Numbered from the stretch's first letter, positions 39,265 through 48,068 are shown. The stretch: 64,000 bases of DNA from Variovorax paradoxus (GCF_030815975.1 NZ_JAUSXL010000002.1:4576501-4640500), one strand, 5' to 3'. Numbers and translations are program-made. Notes: generated from the letters alone by a model not told the origin.

Positions 39265-41666
39265 GGGCGCGCGAGACCGGGGAGGGCGGCCCGCCGAGCT
39301 GGCAGCGCCGGGCGCTGGTGCTGATGGTCTGGGCACTGGTTCTGCTCTGCGGCGCGCTGCAGATTGCGCGCACGCAATTCAGCGCAGATCTTTCGGCCTT
39401 CCTGCCCAAGAGCCCCGACGTGCGGCAGCAGGTGCTCATCGAGCAGCTGCAAAGCGGCGTGGCGTCGCGCACGCTGATGCTCGGCATCGAGGGCGGCGCC
39501 AGCGTGGAGCAGCGCGCGGCCGTGTCCCGCGCGGTGGCCAAGTCCATGCGCGAGAGCCGGCTGTTCGACCTGATCCAGAACGGCGACACCGGCGACTGGA
39601 GCGAAGCCGGCACCTGGGTCTTCGAGCACCGCTACCAGCTTTCTCCGGGCGTGAGGCCCGAGCAGTTCACCGCCGAAGGCCTGCGCGACGCGATCTATGA
39701 AACGCTGTCGATGCTGGGCACGCCGGCGGGCAACGCGATCAAGCCCTTGCTCGACCGCGATCCGACCGGCGAGACCCAGCGCATTGCCGTCGAGCTGACG
39801 CCGGCCAGCGCGCCGCGCAGCGAAGACGGCGTCTGGATGTCGCGCAACGCGCCGCGCGCGCTCATGATCGCCACCACGCGCGCTGCGGGCAGCGATCTCG
39901 ATGCCCAGGCCGTGGCCATCGCGCGCGTGCATGCGGCTTTCGACGCCGCAACGCAGGGCATGGCCGAGGCCGACCGGCCGAAGCTGCTGCTGAGCGGCCC
40001 GCCCGTGTTCTCGGTGCTGAGCCGCGACAAGATCAAGACCGAAGCCATCCACCTTGCCATCATCGGCGGCATCGTGATGGGCGGCCTGCTGCTGCTGGCC
40101 TTTGCGTCGCCGCGCGCGCTGGTCATCGCATTCCTGCCGGTGGCCACGGGCGTGGTGGTGGGGACCGCGGCGGTCAGCGTGGTGTTCGGCTCGGTGCACG
40201 GCATGACGCTGGGCTTCGGCAGCACGCTGATCGGAGAGACCGTCGACTACGCCATCTATTACCTGATCCAGGCCCGGGGCGCAGCCGTGGCCGGCACCGG
40301 CTGGGCGCGCTGGCGTGAAGTGCATTGGCCCACCGTGCGGCTCGGCCTGCTGACCTCGGTGTGCGGTTTCGCGGCGCTGGTGTTCTCGGGCTTTCCGGGC
40401 CTGGCGCAGCTGGGCGTGTTCTCCATTGCAGGGCTCGTGGCCGCGGCGCTGGCCACGCGCTACGCATTGCCGATGCTCGCGCCCGACGGCGCCACCGGCA
40501 TGGGCATGCGCAAGTACATGGCGCACGCGGCCGGCATGCTCGTGCGCGGCCTGCCGCGCCTGCGATGGGTCCTGGCCGGGCTCGGCGCTGCCGCGCTGGT
40601 GCTGGTGATCTGGCAGGGCGGGCATCTGTGGCGCGCCGACCTCGGCGCCATGAGCCCGGTGCCCAAGTCGGCGCAGCAGCTCGACGAAATGCTGCGCGCC
40701 GACATCGGCACCGGCGACGGCAGCACGCTGGTGGTGGTCTACGGCGCCGACGAGGAAACCGCGCTGCGCAACACCGAAGCCGCCACCGCACGGCTCGACA
40801 CACTGGTCGACAAGGGCGAGCTCGGCGGCTTCGAGGCCGTGACGCGCGTGCTGCCGAGCATCGCGACCCAGGCGGCCCGGCTGGCCAGCCTGCCCGAGGG
40901 CGAAACGCTGCGCACCCGGCTGGCCGAGGCCACCCAAGGCTCGCCGCTGCCGGCCGCGCGCCTCGGGCCGTTCCTGGCCGATGTCGAAGCCGCGCGCAAG
41001 CTCGCGCCCGTGCGGCGCACCGACCTGGCCGGCGGGCCACTCGGTTCGGTGGTCAACACGCTCATGTACCAGCGCCCGGGCGGCGGCTGGTCGACGCTGG
41101 TGGTGCTGCACCCCGGAGCGAAGTTCGACGCGCGCCGGCTCGAAGCCGCGCTCGCGGGCGTGCCCGAGGTGCAGGTGGTTGACGTGGGCCGCGAACTCGC
41201 GGGGCTCTATCAGCGCTATCTGCACGAGGCCTTCGTGCAGGTGCTGCTCGGCGCGCTGGCCGTGGTGGTGCTGCTCGGCCTCTACCTGCGCTCGGGCCGG
41301 CGCCTGCTCGCGGTGTGCCAGCCGCTGCTGTTCGCGGTGGTGCTCACCCTGGGCGGCATGGCCGTGCTCCAAGTGCCGCTGGGCATCCTGCACCTGGTGG
41401 GGCTGCTGCTGATCGTGGCGGTGGGCTCCAACTACGCGCTGTTCTTCGACCAGCTGCGCATGGCCGGACGGGCCGACGAGGACACGCTGGCCTCGCTGAT
41501 GCTGGCCAACCTGACCACGGTGGTGTCGTTCGGGCTGATCGCGATCTCGGACATTCCGGCGCTGTCGTCGATCGGACGCGTGGTCGCGCCGGGTGCCTTG
41601 CTGGCGCTGCTGCTGTCGGCCGCGTTCGCGCGCCGCGTGGTGCCAACGCCGCCCGCGCGCGGCTGA
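39261..41666 (+). CDS. MMPL/RND-type exporter of the aryl-polyene-like cluster
   Basis: An 801-residue inner-membrane transporter with the MMPL layout: one N-terminal helix, a periplasmic domain (residues ~35-240), five helices, a second helix and periplasmic domain (~440-640), and five more helices. It includes TLIGETVDYAIYYLIQARG and the C-terminal counterpart IVAVGSNYALFFDQLRMAG, the paired helix-4-type segments of the family. The start is a GTG overlapping the lolA stop. By analogy with ApeM it moves the product or its precursor from the inner membrane toward LolA. Confidence 0.9.
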   Translation: MRARETGEGGPPSWQRRALVLMVWALVLLCGALQIARTQFSADLSAFLPKSPDVRQQVLIEQLQSGVASRTLMLGIEGGASVEQRAAVSRAVAKSMRESRLFDLIQNGDTGDWSEAGTWVFEHRYQLSPGVRPEQFTAEGLRDAIYETLSMLGTPAGNAIKPLLDRDPTGETQRIAVELTPASAPRSEDGVWMSRNAPRALMIATTRAAGSDLDAQAVAIARVHAAFDAATQGMAEADRPKLLLSGPPVFSVLSRDKIKTEAIHLAIIGGIVMGGLLLLAFASPRALVIAFLPVATGVVVGTAAVSVVFGSVHGMTLGFGSTLIGETVDYAIYYLIQARGAAVAGTGWARWREVHWPTVRLGLLTSVCGFAALVFSGFPGLAQLGVFSIAGLVAAALATRYALPMLAPDGATGMGMRKYMAHAAGMLVRGLPRLRWVLAGLGAAALVLVIWQGGHLWRADLGAMSPVPKSAQQLDEMLRADIGTGDGSTLVVVYGADEETALRNTEAATARLDTLVDKGELGGFEAVTRVLPSIATQAARLASLPEGETLRTRLAEATQGSPLPAARLGPFLADVEAARKLAPVRRTDLAGGPLGSVVNTLMYQRPGGGWSTLVVLHPGAKFDARRLEAALAGVPEVQVVDVGRELAGLYQRYLHEAFVQVLLGALAVVVLLGLYLRSGRRLLAVCQPLLFAVVLTLGGMAVLQVPLGILHLVGLLLIVAVGSNYALFFDQLRMAGRADEDTLASLMLANLTTVVSFGLIAISDIPALSSIGRVVAPGALLALLLSAAFARRVVPTPPARG

Positions 41667-42508
41667 TGGGAAAATCCCGCACCATGTCCTCCGCATCCGC
41701 TGCACCGTCCGAACCCTGGCCCTGGCCGCCGGCCATTCGCGCCAGCGCGGCCTGGCACGTGGCCGCCATCGGCGCTGGCGCGATGGTGCCCGGCGCCATG
41801 CCGTGGGCCATTGGCGCCATCGTGCTGAACCATGCGCTGATCACCGGCGCGGGGCTCGCGCCGCGCAGCAGCCTGCTGGGGCCGAATGTCACGCGCTTGC
41901 CCGAGGCCGCCGGTGCCCGGCGCCAGGTGGCGATCACCATCGACGACGGGCCCGACCCCGAGGTCACGCCCCGGGTGCTCGACCTGCTGGACGCACATGG
42001 CCAGCGCGCCACCTTCTTCTGCATTGCCGAGCGCGTGCTGGCCCATCCGGACTTGGCGCGCGAGATCGTGGCGCGGGGCCACAGCATCCAGAACCACACC
42101 GCGCGGCACCGGCACAATTTTTCCTTTCTCGGTCCCCGCGGCTTTGCGAGCGAGATCGCCCGCGCGCAGGACATCCTGGCCGACACCACCGGCCAGCGCC
42201 CGACCTGTTTCCGCGCACCGGCCGGCTTGCGCAATCCGTTTCTCGAACCGGTGCTGCACCGGCTTGGCCTGTCGCTCGTGAGCTGGACGCGCCGCGGCTT
42301 CGACACGCGCGAAGGCGACCCTGCCAAGGTCATGGCGCGCCTGGGCCGCAAGCTGCAGGCGCGCGACATCCTGCTTCTGCACGACGGCAACGCCGCGCGC
42401 ACCCCTGGAGGAAACCCCGTGTTGCTGGAGGTATTGCCCTTGCTTTTCGAACGCCTGCGCGCCGACGGGCTGCGCGCTGTCACCTTGCCGGAAGGCCTTG
42501 AATCATGA
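41666..42508 (+). CDS. Polysaccharide deacetylase (NodB homology) family protein
   Basis: A 280-residue protein with an N-terminal membrane helix (about 28-58) and a NodB domain. Motif 1 is TIDDGPD (91-97, catalytic base and metal Asp), motif 2 is NHTARH (H144 and H148), and motif 3 lies around FRAPAGLRNP. The domain removes acetyl or related acyl groups from sugars. Its start overlaps the MMPL stop (TGATG). It is not a standard member of the E. coli aryl-polyene set, so it may act on a sugar linked to the pigment. Confidence 0.87.
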   Translation: MGKSRTMSSASAAPSEPWPWPPAIRASAAWHVAAIGAGAMVPGAMPWAIGAIVLNHALITGAGLAPRSSLLGPNVTRLPEAAGARRQVAITIDDGPDPEVTPRVLDLLDAHGQRATFFCIAERVLAHPDLAREIVARGHSIQNHTARHRHNFSFLGPRGFASEIARAQDILADTTGQRPTCFRAPAGLRNPFLEPVLHRLGLSLVSWTRRGFDTREGDPAKVMARLGRKLQARDILLLHDGNAARTPGGNPVLLEVLPLLFERLRADGLRAVTLPEGLES

Positions 42509-43287
42509 GTGCGGTGCTGCCTTCTTCTTCGTCTTCTTCTTTTTCCACCGATGCCGCCTGGCGCGAGCTTCACGAGACCGCCACTGTTCATTACAAGAAG
42601 GGTGGCAGCTTCGCCTGGCATTTCGCGCGCGGCAAGCTGGGGCGCGATCCGGTGTTTCGCGGACTGCTTGAACGCGGGCTGATCGACACAGCACATCGCC
42701 GCGTGGTGGACATCGGCTGCGGCCAAGGGCTGTTCGCAAGCCTGCTCGCGTCGATGAGCCGCATGCAGGCGCACGGCCGCTGGCCATCGTCCTGGAAGCC
42801 CACGCCACCGGCCCCCGACTACACCGGCATCGAGCTGATGCCCAAGGACGTGGCGCGTGCCGAGGCTTCCATCGGGCATCTGCAGCCGGCGCCACGGCTG
42901 CTCTGCGCCGACATGTGCTCGGCGCCGCTGCCGGCGTGCGACCTGGTCGTGATCCTCGACGTGCTGCACTACGTGGACATCGAGGCGCAAAACAGTGTCC
43001 TGCAGCGTGTGCGCGATGCATTGCGGCACGGCAGCAATGCGAATGCCCGGCTGCTGCTGCGCGTGGGCGACGCGTCGAGCAAGCGCGGCTTTGCCATCAG
43101 CCAGTGGGTCGACCGCACCGTGACGCGCGTGCGCGGCCACAAGGTGTCGCCCACCTGGGGCCGTCCGCTGTCCGATTGGGTGGCGGCGCTGCAGCGGCTG
43201 GAATTCCGCGTGCAAAGCATTCCGATGAGCAAGGGAACGCCCTTTGCCAACGTGCTGCTGGTGGCCGACCTGGAGCACCCGGCGTGA
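42505..43287 (+). CDS. Class I SAM-dependent methyltransferase of the aryl-polyene-like cluster
   Basis: A 260-residue methyltransferase with motif I VDIGCGQG (68-75), acidic motif II near YTGIELMPKD and motif IV LVVILDVLHYVD. A serine run (residues 7-12) precedes the fold. ATGA overlap with the deacetylase gene. By analogy with ApeB it could methylate the aryl head group; the substrate is not demonstrated. Confidence 0.85.
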   Translation: MSAVLPSSSSSSFSTDAAWRELHETATVHYKKGGSFAWHFARGKLGRDPVFRGLLERGLIDTAHRRVVDIGCGQGLFASLLASMSRMQAHGRWPSSWKPTPPAPDYTGIELMPKDVARAEASIGHLQPAPRLLCADMCSAPLPACDLVVILDVLHYVDIEAQNSVLQRVRDALRHGSNANARLLLRVGDASSKRGFAISQWVDRTVTRVRGHKVSPTWGRPLSDWVAALQRLEFRVQSIPMSKGTPFANVLLVADLEHPA

Positions 43288-43757
43288 CAGCGGCCCCACA
43301 GACGCTCGACCGCACCGGTATTGCCGAGCGCATTCCGCACAGCGGCAGCATGTGCCTGCTCGACCGGCTCGAGCGCTGGGATGCCGAGTCCATCCATTGC
43401 AGCACCCGCACGCATGCGCAACCAGACAATCCGTTGCGGACCGCGGGCGGGCTGCTCGCACCCAACGCCATCGAGTACGCTGCCCAGGCCATGGCGCTGC
43501 ACGGCGGGCTGCTGGCCGCCGAGGGGAGCACGCCGTCGGCCGGATTCCTCGCGAGTGCGCGCAATGTGCGCCTGTCGGTGGCGCGGCTCGACGACATCGA
43601 CGGCGCGCTGCAGGTGCAGGCGCGTCGCCTGTCGGGCGATACGAACCAGATCCTCTATGAATTCGCGGTGAACGACAGCGGCGGCCATGTGCTGGCCGAA
43701 GGCCGCGCGGTGGTGGTGCTGAACACGCCGCTGGCAACCGGAGCCCACGCACCATGA
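43284..43757 (+). CDS. 3-hydroxyacyl-ACP dehydratase-like hotdog protein (ApeP-like)
   Basis: A 157-residue hotdog-fold protein with IAERIPHSGSMCLLDRLERWD, the pattern of ApeP/FabZ-like dehydratases (His in RIPHSG), and NAIEYAAQAMALHGG in the long central helix. It starts at a GTG overlapping the methyltransferase stop (GTGA) and overlaps the ketoreductase by ATGA. It likely dehydrates 3-hydroxyacyl-ACP during conjugated chain growth. Confidence 0.85.
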   Translation: MTAAPQTLDRTGIAERIPHSGSMCLLDRLERWDAESIHCSTRTHAQPDNPLRTAGGLLAPNAIEYAAQAMALHGGLLAAEGSTPSAGFLASARNVRLSVARLDDIDGALQVQARRLSGDTNQILYEFAVNDSGGHVLAEGRAVVVLNTPLATGAHAP

Positions 43758-44485
43758 CTCTCGAAGGAAAACGCGCACTCATCACCGGCGCCAGCGGTGC
43801 CTTGGGCGCCGCCATGGCCGAGCGCCTGGCGCGCGATGGCGCCACGGTGCTGCTGCACGCCAACTCGCGTCCCAAAGCGGTGGAGCAATTGGCGGCCACC
43901 ATCGCGGCTGCGGGCGGCAGGGCCGAGTGCCATGTGTTCGACCTGCGCAGCGACGAAGCCTGCCGCGTGGCGTGCGAGCGCATGCTCGAAGGCGGGCCGG
44001 TCCAGATCGTCGTCAACAACGCGGGCGTGCATGACGACGCCGTGCTGCCCGGCATGCGCGCAGACCAGTGGCACAAGGTCATCGACGTCTCGCTCAACGG
44101 ATTCTTCCGCGTGACGCAGCCCTTGCTGCTGCCGATGATGCGCACGCGCTGGGGGCGCGTTCTCAATATTTCGTCCGTTTCGGCGCTGACCGGCAACCGC
44201 GGGCAGGTCAACTATGCCGCGGCCAAGGGTGCGCTCAACAGCGCGACCAAGGCGCTCTCGCTCGAAGTGGCGTCGCGCGGCGTGACGGTCAACGCCATTG
44301 CGCCGGGCATCATCGCCTCGCCCATGGCCGATGCCGCGTTCGACCCCGCCATGGTCAACCAGATGGTGCCGATGAAGCGCGCCGGAACGCCGCAGGAAGT
44401 GGCGGCGCTGGCTTCATTCCTCGCCAGCGACGAGGCGGCCTACATCACGGGGCAGGTGATTTCGATCAACGGCGGGATGATCTGA
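43754..44485 (+). CDS. 3-oxoacyl-ACP reductase (FabG/ApeQ-like)
   Basis: A 243-residue short-chain dehydrogenase. It has NADPH-binding TGASGALG (11-18), NNAG (88-91) and the catalytic triad S141, Y154, K158 (YAAAK). The C-terminus QVISINGGMI is typical of FabG. It is the last gene of the plus-strand arm. In the cluster it would reduce 3-ketoacyl-ACP, yet no ketosynthase that makes this substrate is seen nearby. Confidence 0.92.
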   Translation: MTLEGKRALITGASGALGAAMAERLARDGATVLLHANSRPKAVEQLAATIAAAGGRAECHVFDLRSDEACRVACERMLEGGPVQIVVNNAGVHDDAVLPGMRADQWHKVIDVSLNGFFRVTQPLLLPMMRTRWGRVLNISSVSALTGNRGQVNYAAAKGALNSATKALSLEVASRGVTVNAIAPGIIASPMADAAFDPAMVNQMVPMKRAGTPQEVAALASFLASDEAAYITGQVISINGGMI

Positions 44486-44570
44486 GTTTTACTGCGGGGC
44501 ACGGCGATGAGGGTTGAGCCGAGGACAGCGCAGTGGTTGTTCCTCCTCTTTGGAGCCCGTTCCCGGTCTT

Positions 44571-44606
44571 GCTCCCTCTCCCTCTGGGAGAGGGTTGGGG
44601 TGAGGG
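44571..44606. repeat. Palindromic intergenic repeat between the two convergent arms of the polyene-like cluster
   Basis: CCCTCTCCC and GGGAGAGGG form a perfect 9-bp inverted repeat around TCT, followed by TTGGGGTGAGGG. This is a widespread REP-like element of beta- and gammaproteobacteria as I remember it. It lacks a T run, so it is not a classical terminator, though it lies between convergent genes. Confidence 0.75.
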
Positions 44607-44669
44607 CAGCGGCCTCAACACCATGACAAGCGCCGCATCGCCTGCCGGGCGCGTCTCAACAAAGAAGCG

Positions 44670-45446
44670 CTACCTCTGAAACGGCGGGGCCCCGCGCAGC
44701 TTGCGAAAAACCAAACCCGGCAGCCGCAGCACGAACTCCACCATCAACCGCGTGTGCATCCACGTCAGCAGCAGGTTGTCGCGCCCATAGCGAAAATGCG
44801 AAACCCCGCCTTCCTCGGCGGTCAGGTATTTCACCGGCGCGTCGATGTTCACGGGCTTGACGCCGCGCCAGGCCAGCCGCACGACCGCTTCGGTGTCGAA
44901 GTCGAAGCGGCGCATCCACGGCTGCCGCGCCATCACGGCGATCAGGTCGGGCACCGGGTACACGCGAAATCCGTAGAGCGAATCGCCCACCCCGGCAAAC
45001 AGGGTCTCGAGCTGGGTCCAGCCGTTGGACACGCGCCGACCCCGCACGCGCAGCAGCGGGGCGGAGGCATCGAACACCGGCCGGCCCAGCACCATCGTCT
45101 CCGGCCGCGCCTGCGATGCTTTCATGAAAGCGGAAATCAGGTCGGCCGGGTGCTGGCCGTCGGAATCCATGGTCAGCGCATGCGTGAAGCCGGCCTCGCG
45201 TGCCGCACGCAAGCCGTGCAGCACGGCCGCGCCCTTGCCCTGGTTGTGCGGCAGCAGCCAGACCCGCAGGCCCGGGTCGCCGGCGGCCATCTGCTGCAGG
45301 CGCTCGCCGGTGCCGTCGGTGCTGCCGTCCACCACCACCCAGACCGGGTTCCACTGCGCGCGCGCCGCTTCGACCGTGGAGAACAGGCGTTCGCCCGTGT
45401 TGTAGCTGGGGATCAGGACAAGGTGGGTGCGCGAGGCGTCTGGCAT
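44670..45446 (-). CDS. Family 2 glycosyltransferase of the aryl-polyene-like cluster
   Basis: A 258-residue GT-A fold enzyme with LVLIPSYNTGERL at the start, the acidic D40 (VVVDGSTDGT) and the DSD metal motif at 94-96 (LTMDSDGQHPADL). It ends with an amphipathic or membrane-associated segment near LMVEFVLRLPGLVFRKL. It overlaps the upstream acyltransferase gene by 34 nt. Likely transfers a sugar in assembling the pigment lipid. Confidence 0.88.
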   Translation of the reverse strand: MPDASRTHLVLIPSYNTGERLFSTVEAARAQWNPVWVVVDGSTDGTGERLQQMAAGDPGLRVWLLPHNQGKGAAVLHGLRAAREAGFTHALTMDSDGQHPADLISAFMKASQARPETMVLGRPVFDASAPLLRVRGRRVSNGWTQLETLFAGVGDSLYGFRVYPVPDLIAVMARQPWMRRFDFDTEAVVRLAWRGVKPVNIDAPVKYLTAEEGGVSHFRYGRDNLLLTWMHTRLMVEFVLRLPGLVFRKLRGAPPFQR

Positions 45447-46216
45447 GCGGGGGACGCGTCGGTTGCGCGCTGTTCCATGTGTTGGCGAAAGTATTGTTCC
45501 AGCTCCGATTGCAGCACGTGGCTGTCCTGCATGGGCGCAAAACGCTCGCCCAGCCGGAGCCTGAAGACGACGGGCAGCGGCGGCACGCGCCACAGCGGCC
45601 AGCCCTTGCCGAGGTAGGGCGAGTCGGTTTCGATGAACACGGTCTGGATCGGCGCCTGCGCGAGCTTGGCGATCAATGTCACGCCGTGTCCGAAGGGGTT
45701 GAGCGGCGGCGTCACGGTGCGCGTGCCTTCCGGAAAGATCACCAGCTGGCCGCCGTTGCGCAGGTCGGCCACGGCCAGCCGCACCATGGTGCGCGCCGAT
45801 TCGTTGCTGATGTAGCGCGCCAGCCGCGCCCCCGCGCCCAGGAAGATGTTGCGCAGCAGGTCGGCCTTCATGATGCAGGCGCTGCGCGGCAGCCGCGCCA
45901 CCAGCAGCAGGGCGTCGAGCATGGTCGGGTGGTTGGCAACGAAGATCACGCCCGGCTCGTCGCGCATCGGATCGAGGCAATCGGCGTCGATGCGCATCAT
46001 CCCGGTTACCGAGGCCAGGCCCCAGAACATGCGGTAGGCCAAGGCGATGGTCAGGCGGCCCAGCTTGCGGGCGGGTGCCTCGGGCATCACCGGATAAAGC
46101 AGCATGGCCACGAAATTCCAGGCCAACGAGATCAGCCCCAGGAACAGCAGCAGCGCGTAGAGCATCAACGCGAGCGGAATGGCCGTGAGAATGCGCAGCA
46201 CGCGGGTCATCGACAT
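45413..46216 (-). CDS. 1-acyl-glycerol-3-phosphate-type acyltransferase (PlsC family)
   Basis: A 267-residue membrane acyltransferase. Two N-terminal hydrophobic segments (6-45) precede the NHPTMLD motif (H96-x4-D101), the FPEGTRT motif (161-167) and a variable C-terminus. It lies 29 nt after the chorismatase-like gene and overlaps the glycosyltransferase gene, forming the minus-strand arm of the cluster. It probably acylates a glycerol or sugar acceptor carrying the polyene. Confidence 0.87.
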   Translation of the reverse strand: MSMTRVLRILTAIPLALMLYALLLFLGLISLAWNFVAMLLYPVMPEAPARKLGRLTIALAYRMFWGLASVTGMMRIDADCLDPMRDEPGVIFVANHPTMLDALLLVARLPRSACIMKADLLRNIFLGAGARLARYISNESARTMVRLAVADLRNGGQLVIFPEGTRTVTPPLNPFGHGVTLIAKLAQAPIQTVFIETDSPYLGKGWPLWRVPPLPVVFRLRLGERFAPMQDSHVLQSELEQYFRQHMEQRATDASPACQTPRAPTLS

Positions 46217-46245
46217 GGGTCGCCGGTCCGGTCGATCGCGCCGGG

Positions 46246-47277
46246 TCAGGCCCGCAGGCGACCCGGGGCGACGGCGTGGGCTTCGATCTCGACCAGCAGG
46301 TCGCTGCGGCAGATGTCCGCCTCCAGGTAGACCGCGTGGCGGATCATCGGCGCGTCGGCGCCGAGCGCGCTCTCGAGCACGCCGCGCACCTTGTCGGTAT
46401 CGGCCGGATGCCGCACATAGACCACGCAATCGAGCATGGCGAGCGCGAACGTGGCCGTGGCCTGGTTGTTGGCGGCCGCGATCACGGCTTCGAGGTTGCG
46501 CAGCGTTTCGCGCGTCTGCGCCAGCACATCGCCGTGGTGCACGGTTTCATGGCCGACGATGCTCGCGGTGCCCGATATGAAAAGCGCCACGTCGCCATTG
46601 CCGATCTCGGCCAGCGCGGCGCGCGAGAAGGTGGGCGAGCGCGGGCCGTAGGTTTCCGGGTAGCGGTAGGCCGAGATCTGGCGCGGGTTTTCGACCGGCA
46701 TGGGCGCGATCTGGCCGGCCAGGAAGCGGATCGACAGCGCGCCCTGGTGGATGCCCAGCGCACATGCCGCGGGCGCGCCCTCGAAGGCGGCGCGGCCAGC
46801 CTCGAAGAAGGCTTCCTGGCGCCCGAGATTGAACTGGCGATAGCGCTCCAGCCCGCCGCCGTCGGCATTGATCTGCGGCAGGTAGTTCCAGATGCGCAGC
46901 AGGTGGGGCGTGCCGGCCTGGTCGAGAGTCTTGAACAGGTCGCGGTAGGCGCGGTGTGCGAGTTCGGCGAGGTCCTGTTTCTCGATCGACTCGTCGAGGT
47001 CGATGGCGCCGAGCAGCCATTGTCCGTCGCTGCGCCAGCGCGCGATGCCGGTGGTGCTCGATGCAACCTGCCCGCCGCTCACGTGCCACACGTCGGCCAT
47101 CGCGCCTTGCGCCGAAAGAACGCGCGCATTGACGGTCGGCATCCATGCCAGTTCGTGCGGCGTGCCATAGCCGAGCGCCGCGAAAGGCGCACGCCCGTTG
47201 GCAGCCAGCGCAAGGCTGTCGGACAGCGAAAGGCGCTCGACGCGCAGAGAGGAGGAGGTTTCGCCCTGGACTCGCAC
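46246..47277 (-). CDS. Chorismatase-like protein (FkbO/Hyg5/XanB2 family)
   Basis: A 343-residue protein with the RidA-like two-domain architecture of chorismatases. The central segment NYLPQINADGGGLERYRQFNLGRQEAF and the later SIVGHETVHHGDVLAQTRETL stretch resemble XanB2/FkbO-type enzymes. These convert chorismate to 3- or 4-hydroxybenzoate, the starter of xanthomonadin in Xanthomonas. The start is GTG 47277, 2 nt after the methyltransferase stop. It likely supplies the aryl starter for the ligase-ACP system. Confidence 0.82.
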   Translation of the reverse strand: MRVQGETSSSLRVERLSLSDSLALAANGRAPFAALGYGTPHELAWMPTVNARVLSAQGAMADVWHVSGGQVASSTTGIARWRSDGQWLLGAIDLDESIEKQDLAELAHRAYRDLFKTLDQAGTPHLLRIWNYLPQINADGGGLERYRQFNLGRQEAFFEAGRAAFEGAPAACALGIHQGALSIRFLAGQIAPMPVENPRQISAYRYPETYGPRSPTFSRAALAEIGNGDVALFISGTASIVGHETVHHGDVLAQTRETLRNLEAVIAAANNQATATFALAMLDCVVYVRHPADTDKVRGVLESALGADAPMIRHAVYLEADICRSDLLVEIEAHAVAPGRLRA

Positions 47278-47279
47278 GG

Positions 47280-48068
47280 TCAGCCGGCCTCGATGGTGTT
47301 TTCTGGCTTGCGCGCCATGTATTCGGAGAACACGCCCAGGCTCGCGGCGCGGCGCACCTCGGTGAAGCCCGCGGCGCGCAGCGCTTCCAGCACGCGCTCG
47401 GGCGGAATGCAGGCCTCGATGGTGTCCCAGTAATAGCGCCACAATTCCGAGGTGTTGCTGCGGCGGCCGACCACCCGGGCGATCAGCGGCACCACTGCGC
47501 GCATGTAGGCCTTGAGCAGCGCGGTGGCGATGCGGCCGTTGGGTTTGGTGATCTCGAGCACCACCAGGCGTCCGCCGGGGCGCAGCACGCGGTGGAACTC
47601 GCCGAACGCGGCCGCCACGTCGCTGATGTGGCGCATGGCGTAGCCCATGCTCACGAAATCGCAGCTGGCGTCCGGCCGGGGCAGCGCTTCGGCCACGCCC
47701 TGCACCAGCTCGACGCCGGGCAGGTCGACCTGTTCCATCATGCCCACGCTGGGATCGACGCCCACGAGCCGGCCCGTGGGGCCGATGATCCTGAGCGCCT
47801 CTCGGGCGACCAGTCCGGTGCCGATGCCGACGTCGAGCACCTGCGCGCCCGGCGCGAGCCCGGCCTGCGACAAGGCGGCGCGGCGGTACGACGGACCGGT
47901 GCCGAAGGCGAGCACGCTTTCGATGCGGTCGTAGTCGGCGGCGGTGCTGTCGAAGATGCGCCTCAGGAATGCCTGGTGCTCTGCCTCGTTCTTGTAGTAC
48001 AGCGGCAATGGGGTGTGCGGCGGCAGGGTGGTCGGATTCCCGGGCCCGACTGAAGGCGATGGCGTCAT
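47280..48068 (-). CDS. UbiE/MenG-like SAM-dependent methyltransferase
   Basis: A 262-residue class I methyltransferase. It has motif I VLDVGIGTGLVAREAL, then GVDPSVGMMEQV, and FVSMGYAMRHISDVAAAFGEFHRVLRPGGRL, which resembles UbiE. Its stop is 2 nt from the chorismatase start, making it the first gene of the minus-strand arm. It could methylate an aryl ring or quinone-like intermediate. A role as the genome's ubiquinone methyltransferase is less likely because of the SMGYAMRH deviation from UbiE and the context. Confidence 0.84.
   Translation of the reverse strand: MTPSPSVGPGNPTTLPPHTPLPLYYKNEAEHQAFLRRIFDSTAADYDRIESVLAFGTGPSYRRAALSQAGLAPGAQVLDVGIGTGLVAREALRIIGPTGRLVGVDPSVGMMEQVDLPGVELVQGVAEALPRPDASCDFVSMGYAMRHISDVAAAFGEFHRVLRPGGRLVVLEITKPNGRIATALLKAYMRAVVPLIARVVGRRSNTSELWRYYWDTIEACIPPERVLEALRAAGFTEVRRAASLGVFSEYMARKPENTIEAG

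Noticed and set aside
39027..41705. 892-residue minus-strand frame opposite the MMPL exporter
   Set aside because: His/Gln/Arg-rich shadow; the plus-strand protein has clear paired transporter motifs.
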